From Hartmannibacter diazotrophicus (GTDB lineage: Bacteria > Pseudomonadota > Alphaproteobacteria > Rhizobiales > Pleomorphomonadaceae): a stretch of 64,000 nt of DNA. The stretch's first letter is position 1. Each line of letters starts with the position of its first letter. The position numbers and the translations under genes were made by a program. Positions 37,379 to 46,753 of the stretch are shown here, piece by piece. Location of the stretch: the NCBI RefSeq assembly GCF_900231165.1, contig NZ_LT960614.1, positions 2,664,550 to 2,728,549 on the forward strand, given 5' to 3'. The notes under the pieces are model-generated. The model saw only the letters and a program-made list of their open reading frames with translations. It had not been told where the DNA came from and searched no databases.

Positions 37379-38148
37379 TCTTAGCCCTTTAATCCTTTGT
37401 CGTCTGATGGATGCCACTGCCTGGCATCCAACGGACAGGTTTTCTGCTCTCGAACCTCAATGCGCTGCGCTTGTCCTGACCGCGCGCATCAACTCAGCTT
37501 TCGCATCTCGTTCCATTCGTACGCATAAGACGAATGGCGCCGTTACCCGCGGACTTCTCCACGGACGGCACCCGAGATGCAGAGGAACGCCTTTTGTTCA
37601 AAAGCGCTCATGCGTACAACAGCTATTCGCCATCGGATCGAGGACAGTGTTTAAGCGAGCAGTGTCAGAGCCTAGGCGGCTGTGAAGTCATTCGCTTACG
37701 GACCTGTCCGGCAAGTGGCGCCGTATTACTGAACTCCTCCCGGATCGTCAACCCCTTTGCCACAGGATTTTTCGACCTTTTTGCCTTGAACGCCTGTATT
37801 TGAAGCGTTGCATTGGCCCCATGCGCAGAACACATGGCGCAAGACAAGATCAAGGAAACCGCCGATCGCGGGCGATCTGCGCCAGGTCCCGTTGAAATGG
37901 CTGGCGCCCGCTCCAGATCGTCCGGGTAGCCACGTCTTATAAAGGAATAGGGACGACAATCACGGTCAATCATTCGTTGCGCAACGGTGCCCGCCGTCAA
38001 ACGAGCGCAAACAATCGGAGCGCTCTTTTCCTTGTCGCCTTGTTTCCAGCAGACAGGCTTTCAGTTAGGGTCCTTGCGTAAACCAAAGGGTGCGGGAGTT
38101 TAGTCGCAGGTGTCTTCAGGTCGTCATACCCAAGGTCGCTTCACGGGC
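37379..38148. other. Divergent region between rpsL and tamA, with a long rpsL leader
   Basis: These 770 bases have no supported protein gene. The minus strand carries the promoter at 37723-37751 and a roughly 340-base untranslated leader for rpsL. Two hairpins are evident in the leader: eight-base-pair stems at 37512-37519 with 37529-37536, and at 37408-37415 with 37421-37428. The right-hand part should contain the tamA promoter; no convincing site was recognised. Confidence 0.55.
37723..37751 (-). promoter_or_regulatory. Housekeeping promoter of the str-S10-spc-alpha superoperon
   Basis: On the minus strand, TTGACG (37746-37751) and TAATAC (37723-37728) are separated by exactly 17 bases, close to the ideal vegetative sigma consensus. 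Transcription should begin near 37716, giving a leader of about 340 bases before rpsL. Confidence 0.8.
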
Positions 38149-40074
38149 ATGCCGACCGAGCGCAAGTCATTGATTTTGAAATCATTGATGACTTGCAGCA
38201 TGGCTGCGTTGGCCTTTGTTCCGGTGATCCCTGCCCCGGCATTCGCCTTTGAAATCTTCGGCTACACCTTCTTTGAATCGAAGAAGTCCGCAGAGAGCGA
38301 GTCGCCGGATGCCCAGCATTACACCATCGAACTCGACATCGCCTCGGACAGCGACGATCTGAAAAACCGCGTCGAGTCGGCCTCGCTTCTTTATTCGGGC
38401 CGCGATTCGACCCCGCCGCCAAGCTCGGCCGCCTTCCTTTCCCGACTCGACGCCGAATACGGGCGGATCGTCGCGGCTCTTTATACCGAAGGCTATTACG
38501 GCGGCACGGTTGCCATCACCGTGGACGGCAAGGACGCCTCGGCGATTCCCCTCGATGCAGAACTGCCGAAGACGCCGGTCGTGAAGATCGATGTGAACCC
38601 GGGAAGACAGTTCCGATTCGGCCAGGTCGACATCTCCGGACGGGCCCCTCAGCCGCCGCCGAAAGACGACAGGCCCGAAAAGACGATCGAGGAACTCGGT
38701 CTCGTCCCGGGTCAGGTCGCCAAGTCGACGATCGTGCTCCAATCGGAGCAGAGCCTGATCGACGAATGGCGCCAACTCGGCTACCCGAAGGCGAATATCG
38801 CCTTGCGCGACGCCGTCGCCGACCATCCGACGGACACGCTCGACGTCTCGGTCGGCGTCGCCTCCGGTCCGCCCGCCGTCTATGGCGACATCGGCGTCAC
38901 CGGCACCGAGAAGATGAACCCGGACTTCATCGTCAAGCAGAGCGGACTGAAGCCGGGCCAGCCTTATGATCCCGACGACCTCGCCAAGGCACAGAAGCAG
39001 TTGCGGCGCCTGCAGGTCTTCAACGCCGTGCGCGTCGTGGAGGGCGACACGGTTGCCCCCGATGGCGGCCTGCCGATCACACTCAACGTCGTGGAACGCA
39101 AGCGGCACCTGATCGGTGGCGGCGTTTCCTATTCCACGACGGACGGCGTCGGCCTCGATGGCTACTGGGAGCACCGCAATCTCTTCGGTCAGGCCGAAAA
39201 GCTGAGGCTGGATGCCCGGGTCGGCGGCATCCAGAGCGTCAACCCGGAAGACTTCACCTACGCTCTCGGCGCCACCTTCACCAAGCCGGGCATCTACACC
39301 CCGACGACCGATCTCATCGCGAGCATCCTTGCCCAGCGCGAGGTGGTCGACGCCTATACGGAAGAGTCCGTCACCGGACAGCTCGGCTTCACGCACGAAT
39401 TCGACGACCGTCTCAAGGGCTCCGTCGCCGGCAGCCTCGCCTTCCTGAAGACAGATGACAATTTCGGCAAGCGCGACTTCATCTTCGCCAGCCTGCCCTC
39501 CAGTCTCGAATACGATGGCAGCAACGACGAGAAGAATCCGACGTCGGGCTATCGCACCAAGCTGTCGCTGGAACCCTTCTACGAGGCGAATTTCGGCAAT
39601 ATGGGCGTGATCGCCAGCCTGGAAGGTTCGGTGTATGTGCCGCTCGGCGAGCGGCTTGTACTGGCGGCCCGCGCCGGTGCCGGGTCGATCCTCGGCGCCC
39701 CCGCAGACGAACTCCCGGCGAGCCGCCTCTTCCTGCTCGGCGGCGGCCAGTCGATTCGCGGCTATGGCTATCGCAACGTCGGCCCGCGCCTTGCGAACGG
39801 CGACGTCGTTGGCGGCAGGTCCTATGTCGAAGGCTCGGTCGAAATGCGCATCAAGGTGACCGACTCCATCGGCGTCGTTCCCTTTGTCGATGCCGGCAAC
39901 GCCTTCAGCTCCAGCTACCCGGACTTCTCCGAACCGGTCAAGATCGGCGCCGGTATCGGCCTGAGATACGACACCGGCCTCGGGCCTATCAGGGTCGACG
40001 CCGCCGTGCCGCTCAATCCGGACAACGACGATCCGAATTTTGCGATCTACATCGGACTTGGACAGGCATTTTGA
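38149..40074 (+). CDS. tamA: Autotransporter/translocation assembly module protein TamA (BamA family)
   Basis: This outer-membrane barrel protein pairs with TamB. About 640 residues: a signal peptide ends near APAFA, POTRA-type repeats follow (for example PGRQFRFGQVDISG and GVASGPPAVYGDIGVTGTEK), then a 16-strand type barrel. The barrel has the lid-lock-like motif FLLGGGQSIRGYGYRNVGP and a terminal phenylalanine (YIGLGQAF). The ATG at 38149 is preferred over a GTG at 38110; an ATG at 38191 is also possible. Its stop shares one base with the tamB start. Confidence 0.93.
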   Translation: MPTERKSLILKSLMTCSMAALAFVPVIPAPAFAFEIFGYTFFESKKSAESESPDAQHYTIELDIASDSDDLKNRVESASLLYSGRDSTPPPSSAAFLSRLDAEYGRIVAALYTEGYYGGTVAITVDGKDASAIPLDAELPKTPVVKIDVNPGRQFRFGQVDISGRAPQPPPKDDRPEKTIEELGLVPGQVAKSTIVLQSEQSLIDEWRQLGYPKANIALRDAVADHPTDTLDVSVGVASGPPAVYGDIGVTGTEKMNPDFIVKQSGLKPGQPYDPDDLAKAQKQLRRLQVFNAVRVVEGDTVAPDGGLPITLNVVERKRHLIGGGVSYSTTDGVGLDGYWEHRNLFGQAEKLRLDARVGGIQSVNPEDFTYALGATFTKPGIYTPTTDLIASILAQREVVDAYTEESVTGQLGFTHEFDDRLKGSVAGSLAFLKTDDNFGKRDFIFASLPSSLEYDGSNDEKNPTSGYRTKLSLEPFYEANFGNMGVIASLEGSVYVPLGERLVLAARAGAGSILGAPADELPASRLFLLGGGQSIRGYGYRNVGPRLANGDVVGGRSYVEGSVEMRIKVTDSIGVVPFVDAGNAFSSSYPDFSEPVKIGAGIGLRYDTGLGPIRVDAAVPLNPDNDDPNFAIYIGLGQAF

Positions 40075-43000
40075 TGAATATCGCTCGCCCTCTCCTCGCC
40101 CTAGGCCTCGCGGCGACGATCGTCGGCGGCGCCTTCGTGTGGACCAATGCGCTCGCTCAATCCGATGACAGCGCCGAACGCAGCGCGTTCATGGGCTTCG
40201 TCGAGGACAAGATTTCCTCGCCGAACATGCAGATTCGCATCAATGGCCTTGAGGGCGCCCTGTCCTCCGATGTCCTGATCAAGGAAATCACCGTCGCGGA
40301 CAAGGACGGTGTCTACGCCCGGATCGAGGATGCACACCTCGTCTGGAGCCGCCTCAGGCTTCTGACCGGCCATCTCGACATCGACCTGCTCGAGGCCAAG
40401 AGCATCGAGGTCACCCGGCCTCCGCTGCCCGACACGAGCATCGATCCGGCCGCCACGCCGCCCGGCGCCTTTTCGCTGCCCCAGCTGCCGGTCTCGGTCG
40501 CCATCGACAAGCTGTCGGTCCCCGACGTTTCTCTCGGGGCCGCGCTCGTCGGCCAGGATGCGCGGCTTTCCGTTGACGGAAAGATCGCGCTTGCCGACGG
40601 AGCGCTGGATTCCAGTCTCGCGATCGACCGTACCGATGGTGTCGGCGGCTCTCTGAAGCTGGCGGCCAAATACGCCAACAGCAGCCGCCAGCTCGATCTG
40701 GACCTTGATTTCACCGAGCCGCCCGGCGGCCTCCTCTCCAAGGCACTCAACGTGCGCGGTGAGCCCTCGCTCGCCTTCACGGTCAAGGGATCGGGCCCAA
40801 TTGACAATTTCACCGCCGACATCGCGCTTGACGCCAACGACCAGAGACTGATCGGCGGTCGGACGACCGTTTCCGAGGTCAACGGCGGCTACAGGCTGTT
40901 GACCGATCTTCAGGGAACCCTCGCCCCGCTCGTCCCCGAAAACTACGCCGACTTTGTCGCCGGCCAGTCGAGGCTCGTCATCGATGGGCTGAAGACCGAA
41001 AGCGGCACCCTCACGCTGTCGTCTCTCTCGCTGCGCTCCGGCGTCGCCTCCCTCGACATGTCCGCAGATCTGGCCACAGACGGCTTCCCGACGCGGATCG
41101 ATATCGACGGCAAGCTGGGAACGGGTGAGGCGGACGGCGTTCGGCTGCCCAACGAGTCCGGCTCCCGGCTCGGCGGTGCCAGCTTCAAGGTCGCCTTTGG
41201 CGGCGGCCGCGACACATGGACGGCTACCGTCGACGTCGACGAACTGAAGTCGGCCGAACTCTCCATGGCCAAGGCCAGTCTCACCGCGTCGGGCGGAACG
41301 AGCGCGCTCGACGATCCGGCAAGGCGTTCCGTCTCCTTTGACATCGACGGCAGCGTCGACCAGTTGACCTATGTCGACGAAGCACTGGCAAAAGCCCTCG
41401 GCTCCACCTTCGACCTGGCGGCCGTCGGTCAATGGCACGCCGATGCGCCACTCCAGATCTCCAAGTTTTTCTTCAAGAACGCCAACGCGGCCGCCAACTT
41501 TGCCGGTGAATATGGAGAGGACGGTCTCAAGGGCGACTACGCCCTGAATGCCGGCGACATTTCCGTCTTTTCAGATCTTGCCGAGCGCGACCTCGCAGGC
41601 GCGGTGGAACTCAAGGCCTCCGGCAACGTCTTCCCGGTCGGCGGGACCTTCGCCCTCAAGCTCGACGGATGGACCAAGGATCTCTCCGTCGGCGATGCCA
41701 CGGCCGATCCGCTGCTCAATGGCCGCACGACACTCTCGGGCATTCTGTCGCGCTCCGAATACGGCATCCATTTCACCAACCTGGCGGTGGAGAACAGCCA
41801 GGTTGGTGTTCGTCTTGAAGGAACCTACGGCCCGCAGATATCCAAGATCGCGATCGACGGAAGCCTCAGCGACGTCGGTCTGGTCACGGACCGAGCGGGC
41901 GGGCCGATCGAGATGGCCATCACCCTCGACGGCCCCAACACCGGCGCCAACGTGACCGCTGCGATCAACTCGCCGGCGCTGAAGCTTCAGGACCGCACGC
42001 TGAAGGGTGCGGAAATCAGCTTCAAGGGCATCGCCGGCACCAGCCGTGCCAGTGGACCGCTGGCCATCACCGGTGATCTCGACGGCGTGCCCGTGAAGGC
42101 CGGCACGGAACTGCAGTGGGTCGCCGGCGGCGGCGCAAATGTGGACGACTTCCATTTCAACGCCGGCGATACGTCGGTGACAGGCGCCCTCGCCATGAGC
42201 GAAGCCGGACACTTCACAGGCACGGTCAAGGCAACGTCGCCCGATATCGCCCTGGTTGCTCCGCTCTTCCTTACCGATGCTTCGGGCGCGCTCGATGCCG
42301 ATATCGCGCTTGACGTGGATGGAACGTCCCAGAACGCCGACGTGACGGCAACGGTGAAGAGCCTGCGCATCGGAACGACGACCATCGGCGGCGGCAACGT
42401 TTCCCTCAACGCACTCGACCTTTTCGACATTCCACTGATCGCCGGCAAGATCGCGCTCAACAACGTCACGTCCGGCTCGGTCAAGGTCAACGCGCTCGAC
42501 CTCACCGCCAATCGCCAGGGCCAGGCAACCGACTTCCGCCTCGATGCCGACCTCGCGCAAGGCCGGCTCGCGTCTTCCGGGCAATTGGCCGAAGTGACCG
42601 GAGGCTACGACCTGAGCCTGACGTCTCTCGACCTGACCCGCAGCCCCGACCTGAAGGCAAGCCTTTCCAAGCCAGTGACGGTCGCTGTGCGGGGCAACGA
42701 GATCACGATCCCGGACGCGGCCCTCGCCATCGGCAAGGGTGTCGTCCGTCTTACGGGCAAGGTCGCCGATACGATCTCCCTCGATGCGACGATTGCCGCC
42801 CTGCCGTTGTCGATCGCCAATGCCTTCGCGCCCGACCTTGCGATCGGCGGTTCCGTGGATGGCAAACTGTCGGTCACGGGCTCCTCCGCGAATCCCAGCG
42901 CGGTCTACGATCTGGTTGCCAAGGGCCTCACCGCGACCCCGTTGAAAAAGGCCGGCGTGGAGAAACTCGACCTGACGGCGAAGGGCGACTATGCTAACGG

Positions 43001-44687
43001 CACAGCGACCTTCGACGCGCGCACCAATGTCGGCGGCGGCATCATCACGGCGAAAGGGTCGGCCGGCGAAGGCCTCAATGTGGACGCCACGGTCAGTGGC
43101 CTGCCGCTGTCGCTGGCCAACGCGTTCCAGCCGGGCCTCGGCGCCGGCGGCACGCTGTCCGGCACCGCCAATGCGACGGGAACACCGGCCAAGCCTGAGG
43201 TGACGTTCAACATCAAGGGAAGCGGCCTCACTGCCGATGTCCTGCGCCAGAACGGCATCGCCCCGCTACAACTGACCGCCGATGGCCGCTATGCCGGCAA
43301 TGCCGTGACGCTGAAGGCCGATGCCACCGGCAGTGACGGGCTCAATCTGAGGGCCAGCGGCAAGGTTCCGCTCGCGGGCAACGGTCTCAACGTCGCCGTG
43401 ACAGGGGAGGCTCCCCTTTCAATAGCGAATACCGCACTTGCCACACGCGGCGCGAAGATGACCGGAACCCTGCGTCTCGACGTCAAGGCGACCGGTTCCA
43501 TTGCCAAGCCGAATGTCAGCGGCAACGCGACGGTCGATGGTGCCACCTTTACCGATCCGGAAACGGGCATGGGTCTCGACGGCATCGCGCTCCGGTCGGC
43601 CTTCTCCGGCGACCGCATCAACATCGAACGTCTGTCCGCCAACACCAAGGGCGGCGGGTCCCTCTCCGTCAGCGGTTCGGTCGGCTACGCCAGCGGCTCC
43701 AGCTTCCCGGCCGATCTCGCCATTGCGCTCAGGAACGCCAATCTTTCCGCCGGTGAACTGGCCAAGGTGAACATCTCGGGCGATCTTTCCGTGTCCGGCC
43801 CGCTGATGGCGACGCCGCGCGTCGGGGGCAAGCTGCACATCAACCGGGCGGAAATCACCATTCCAGAGTCCCTGCCCGCCTCGGCAACGCTTCTGGACGT
43901 CCGCCATCGCCTGCCGCCGCCGAACGTCAAACGCACCATCGAACTCGCCAAGCTCGCGACGCAGACCAAGCAAAGCGCCGGGGCTTCGTCGGGCGCCATC
44001 CTGGACATCTACATCGATGCCCCCGCCCGCATCTTCGTGCGCGGCCGCGGCGTCGACGCCGAACTCGGCGGCAACCTGCACCTGACCGGCGATGCACAGA
44101 ATGTCGTGCCGATCGGCGGCTTCGAGCTCATTCGCGGCCGGCTCGACATCATCGGCCAGCGCGTCACCTTCGACAGCGGCAGCGTCACGCTCGTCGGCGA
44201 CCTCGATCCGTCCTTGAAGTTCGTCGCCAGCACCACCGGCAACAACATCACAGTCACCGTCACGGTCGAAGGCCGCGTCTCGGACCTGCGGATCGTCCTC
44301 AGTTCCAATCCGGAGTTGCCCGAGGACGAAATCCTGGCGCAGTTCCTCTTCGGCCGCAGCATTGACGAACTCTCGCCCGTTCAGCTGGCCCAGTTGGCAG
44401 CAGCCGTCGCCCAGATCGCCGGTGGCACCGGCGGGCCTGACATTCTCGGCAAGCTCCGCTCGGCGACAGGGCTTGACGATCTCGACGTCGTTCCCAACCA
44501 GAAGGGAGGCGTCGGCGTCGCGGCCGGGCGCTATATCAGCGACAACATTTATCTGGGAGTGCAGGCCGGCGCGGATGGCGCGCGTGTGTCGATCGACCTC
44601 GACCTGACGAAGGGATTGAAGGCCCGTGTCGAGGGTGGTTCCGAGGGCGATGCGAAAGCCGGTCTCTACTATGAGAAGGAATACTGA
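40074..44687 (+). CDS. tamB: Translocation and assembly module protein TamB (AsmA-like, DUF490 C-terminus)
   Basis: This 1537-residue periplasm-spanning protein belongs to the family implicated in lipid and outer-membrane protein transport. It has an N-terminal hydrophobic signal-anchor (residues about 5-25) and a very long series of beta-rich repeats full of Gly, Ala, Asp and Ser. The conserved C-terminal DUF490 region contains GGFELIRGRLDIIGQRVTFD, ELPEDEILAQFLFGRSIDEL and SATGLDDLDV. The ATG at 40074 overlaps the tamA stop by one base; a TTG one codon upstream is unlikely. The pair forms the classical tamAB operon. Confidence 0.95.
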   Translation: MNIARPLLALGLAATIVGGAFVWTNALAQSDDSAERSAFMGFVEDKISSPNMQIRINGLEGALSSDVLIKEITVADKDGVYARIEDAHLVWSRLRLLTGHLDIDLLEAKSIEVTRPPLPDTSIDPAATPPGAFSLPQLPVSVAIDKLSVPDVSLGAALVGQDARLSVDGKIALADGALDSSLAIDRTDGVGGSLKLAAKYANSSRQLDLDLDFTEPPGGLLSKALNVRGEPSLAFTVKGSGPIDNFTADIALDANDQRLIGGRTTVSEVNGGYRLLTDLQGTLAPLVPENYADFVAGQSRLVIDGLKTESGTLTLSSLSLRSGVASLDMSADLATDGFPTRIDIDGKLGTGEADGVRLPNESGSRLGGASFKVAFGGGRDTWTATVDVDELKSAELSMAKASLTASGGTSALDDPARRSVSFDIDGSVDQLTYVDEALAKALGSTFDLAAVGQWHADAPLQISKFFFKNANAAANFAGEYGEDGLKGDYALNAGDISVFSDLAERDLAGAVELKASGNVFPVGGTFALKLDGWTKDLSVGDATADPLLNGRTTLSGILSRSEYGIHFTNLAVENSQVGVRLEGTYGPQISKIAIDGSLSDVGLVTDRAGGPIEMAITLDGPNTGANVTAAINSPALKLQDRTLKGAEISFKGIAGTSRASGPLAITGDLDGVPVKAGTELQWVAGGGANVDDFHFNAGDTSVTGALAMSEAGHFTGTVKATSPDIALVAPLFLTDASGALDADIALDVDGTSQNADVTATVKSLRIGTTTIGGGNVSLNALDLFDIPLIAGKIALNNVTSGSVKVNALDLTANRQGQATDFRLDADLAQGRLASSGQLAEVTGGYDLSLTSLDLTRSPDLKASLSKPVTVAVRGNEITIPDAALAIGKGVVRLTGKVADTISLDATIAALPLSIANAFAPDLAIGGSVDGKLSVTGSSANPSAVYDLVAKGLTATPLKKAGVEKLDLTAKGDYANGTATFDARTNVGGGIITAKGSAGEGLNVDATVSGLPLSLANAFQPGLGAGGTLSGTANATGTPAKPEVTFNIKGSGLTADVLRQNGIAPLQLTADGRYAGNAVTLKADATGSDGLNLRASGKVPLAGNGLNVAVTGEAPLSIANTALATRGAKMTGTLRLDVKATGSIAKPNVSGNATVDGATFTDPETGMGLDGIALRSAFSGDRINIERLSANTKGGGSLSVSGSVGYASGSSFPADLAIALRNANLSAGELAKVNISGDLSVSGPLMATPRVGGKLHINRAEITIPESLPASATLLDVRHRLPPPNVKRTIELAKLATQTKQSAGASSGAILDIYIDAPARIFVRGRGVDAELGGNLHLTGDAQNVVPIGGFELIRGRLDIIGQRVTFDSGSVTLVGDLDPSLKFVASTTGNNITVTVTVEGRVSDLRIVLSSNPELPEDEILAQFLFGRSIDELSPVQLAQLAAAVAQIAGGTGGPDILGKLRSATGLDDLDVVPNQKGGVGVAAGRYISDNIYLGVQAGADGARVSIDLDLTKGLKARVEGGSEGDAKAGLYYEKEY

Positions 44688-44725
44688 GCGGGGATCACAT
44701 CCGGCTCAACCCTAGCTCAACCCTA

Positions 44726-44786
44726 AAAGCGTGATAGGTCAAAAGCGAAACCAAAGTTTCCCCTCTAAGGCACTACCACGCTTTTT
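44726..44786 (+). terminator. Terminator of tamAB
   Basis: An eight-base-pair stem (44726-44733 with 44777-44784), extended by three more pairs after one mismatch, ends in five T. A smaller GAAAC/GTTTC hairpin lies within the loop. It starts 39 bases after the tamB stop. Confidence 0.65.
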
Positions 44787-44846
44787 CGCGGGCATTCCAG
44801 GCGGCCCTCCAGCATCGGGCGGGCAGCCAGTCTGTTCAGATGCACC

Positions 44847-45284
44847 TCAGCCGACATAGTCCGGATGCGACGCGGACGAACCGCGATCCTCACCAGCCGG
44901 ATCGCGCTGGCCGTCGATGATTGCATCCAGCAACTCGAGGATCTGCCGCTTCACGCGGGCATCACGCACCTCGAACAGCTTCTGCATGATCTGGAGATCG
45001 AGCTTGGTTCCAAAGGTCTCGGCGACCGGAACCGCGAAATGCTGGTCATCACTCGAGGGCAACGCCTCGACAAAAAACGATTTGACGTCCGCGTCGAGCA
45101 CCTTTGCAATCTCGAACAACATGCTTGCGCTGACCCGATTGGTGCCCTTTTCGTATTTCTGGATCTGCTGGAACGTGACGCCGACCTGCTGGCCAAGTGC
45201 TGTCTGCGACATACCGCGCAGAGCGCGCATCATGCGCACGTTCCTTCCAACAATACGATCGATCGGGTGGATGATTTCGCCCAT
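44847..45284 (-). CDS. XRE-family helix-turn-helix regulator
   Basis: This 145-residue regulator has an N-terminal Cro/C1-type DNA-binding domain (about residues 10-65: RNVRMMRALRGMSQTALGQQ, then QKYEKGTNRVSAS). A helical C-terminal part ends in SHPDYVG. It resembles rhizobial XRE regulators of about 140 residues. The ATG at 45284 has GAGG five bases upstream; a TTG at 45311 is less likely. It lies 67 bases after the small AT-rich gene and may be co-transcribed with it. A GTATAC/GAATAC pair at 45333-45350 could be an operator. Target unknown. Confidence 0.88.
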   Translation of the reverse strand: MGEIIHPIDRIVGRNVRMMRALRGMSQTALGQQVGVTFQQIQKYEKGTNRVSASMLFEIAKVLDADVKSFFVEALPSSDDQHFAVPVAETFGTKLDLQIMQKLFEVRDARVKRQILELLDAIIDGQRDPAGEDRGSSASHPDYVG

Positions 45285-45351
45285 TTCTTCCTCGGCTATA
45301 CTGACATTCAACGCTCATTGCGCTGAACGCCAGTATACACCACAGAATACA

Positions 45352-45594
45352 TCATTGAAGAATTTTTTCGTCATTAACGAGCAAGGCAGCATATCTGGCC
45401 AAGTCGTTCTCATCAGCAGAAGTCAAATCCGAAGAAATGTCGATATTCTCGCCTCGCGGAAAAGTCCTGTTCAGACTCAGGGCTGCAAGATTAAGCAAAT
45501 GCGACGTAAAATTGTAGTTATTTTCCGCCGCCTCGCGCTGAACGTAACGAATCATCGTCTGTAATGCTTCACGATTCTTCATGTACTCCCCCAT
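45352..45594 (-). CDS. Small hypothetical protein, AT-richer than its surroundings
   Basis: I do not recognise this family. From the ATG at 45594 the product is 80 residues (MGEYMKNREALQTMIRYVQR at the start), predicted helical and soluble. An ATG four codons later, with GGGGGAG very close, gives 76 residues; a frame open to 45750 seems too long. Base composition is visibly more AT-rich than the flanking core genes, suggesting transfer. It precedes the XRE gene on the same strand. Confidence 0.6.
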   Translation of the reverse strand: MGEYMKNREALQTMIRYVQREAAENNYNFTSHLLNLAALSLNRTFPRGENIDISSDLTSADENDLARYAALLVNDEKILQ

Positions 45595-45991
45595 ATCAAC
45601 AGATGCGACTTGCCCAGCTATTCGTGCAACAAAGCCGATACTCGCACCGACCAAACGGACCACAGCCGGAGGTGTCGGTATTGGACCGCGCACAATAAAT
45701 CCGTCGCTGGACGTTATTGAACGACAAGAGGCGTGATACAGCCGTGACATAGGCCAGATTCAAGCCGTTACATTACCCGAAATAGTAAGGATTCAGTATT
45801 ACACCGTGTTGGCAATCGAATTAATCGTCGATTGACGATAGAACACAATTGTTTCCAATGACGACGTCGGCACCGCCGGGACCGAGCGCTCATTAAGACC
45901 GAGTTCTGGATGCCTGGAACGATCGTCCGTCCGGATGCCAGACGACATGGGGCTTCGAGCATCCCGGCCGTCAGGGAAAGACGGATGCGCT
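45595..45991. other. AT-richer intergenic region downstream of tfuA
   Basis: These 397 bases separate the tfuA stop from the small hypothetical gene. No gene is supported. A perfect inverted repeat of six bases with a four-base spacer lies at 45824-45839 (ATCGTC...GACGAT) and may be an operator. No strong terminator was seen after tfuA. Confidence 0.45.
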
Positions 45992-46753
45992 CTAATGATG
46001 GGCGCTCTGCAGCGCGTTGGGAAGCCGGCGCGGACGTGCGCGGACCACACCAAGAAGCCGCTGGAAGGAGAGCGTGTCGACGAATGTCCAGTCGGAAGGC
46101 GGCTTCATCCGCCGATCGTCTTCGATCTCGATGCGCCTCATCAACTCGACGGCATCGAGACGCTTTTGGTCCACCTTTATTGTCCGGCTCAGGAGGAGGA
46201 GAGCGCAGCGGCGCTCGTCGGTCAGTCCGGCGGCACCAAGGAGGCCCTGAAAGGTTCTCTCCTTGAAGAACAGAGCTCTGGCGAGACAAGTCAGCCTCAA
46301 GTGCTCGTCGGCCATGATGTCGCCGGCCGACAGCCAGGCGTCCAGCGTCGCGGAAATATTGACGAGCGGTTCCGACAGCGGAATGAAGCCGACCTCCCCC
46401 GGCGCATGCACGATCGCTACGGCGTCATCGTCGACGGTTTCACCACTGGCATAGCCCCGGTAGACGGCGCCGACCCCGATCATGCCAAACCGATGACATT
46501 CGGCCGCCCTGAGCGCTCCCATGCTGGACGCGCCGAAGACCTTCGCGCCTCCGGCGAGCGCAAACAGGATCTCCTTGTGCCAGACAGCCGCATTGGCCTC
46601 GAAGGTTCCGTCGATGAGGCCGATCACATTGGCGCCCTCCAGGAAAACCTGCGCCAGGTCGCCCTGCGCCGCCGGTGGCAGGAGGCTGATGGCCGGATCG
46701 AGCCCGAGCGTTGAAGCATCGGGGCAGCTCGGCCCCACGAAGACGGCTTTCAT
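45992..46753 (-). CDS. tfuA: TfuA-like protein (partner of YcaO in RiPP modification)
   Basis: This 253-residue protein has the TfuA core domain at about residues 30-125: VFLEGANVIGLIDGTFEANA, VWHKEILFAL, VFGASSMGALRAAE and FGMIGVGAVYRGYASGE. TfuA was named from trifolitoxin production in Rhizobium. With YcaO it is linked to backbone thioamide formation in thioviridamide/thiovarsolin-type peptides and methyl-coenzyme M reductase, probably as the sulphur-delivery partner. Its ATG overlaps the ycaO stop as ATGA. I infer it modifies the repeat peptide encoded two genes upstream. Confidence 0.93.
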   Translation of the reverse strand: MKAVFVGPSCPDASTLGLDPAISLLPPAAQGDLAQVFLEGANVIGLIDGTFEANAAVWHKEILFALAGGAKVFGASSMGALRAAECHRFGMIGVGAVYRGYASGETVDDDAVAIVHAPGEVGFIPLSEPLVNISATLDAWLSAGDIMADEHLRLTCLARALFFKERTFQGLLGAAGLTDERRCALLLLSRTIKVDQKRLDAVELMRRIEIEDDRRMKPPSDWTFVDTLSFQRLLGVVRARPRRLPNALQSAHH

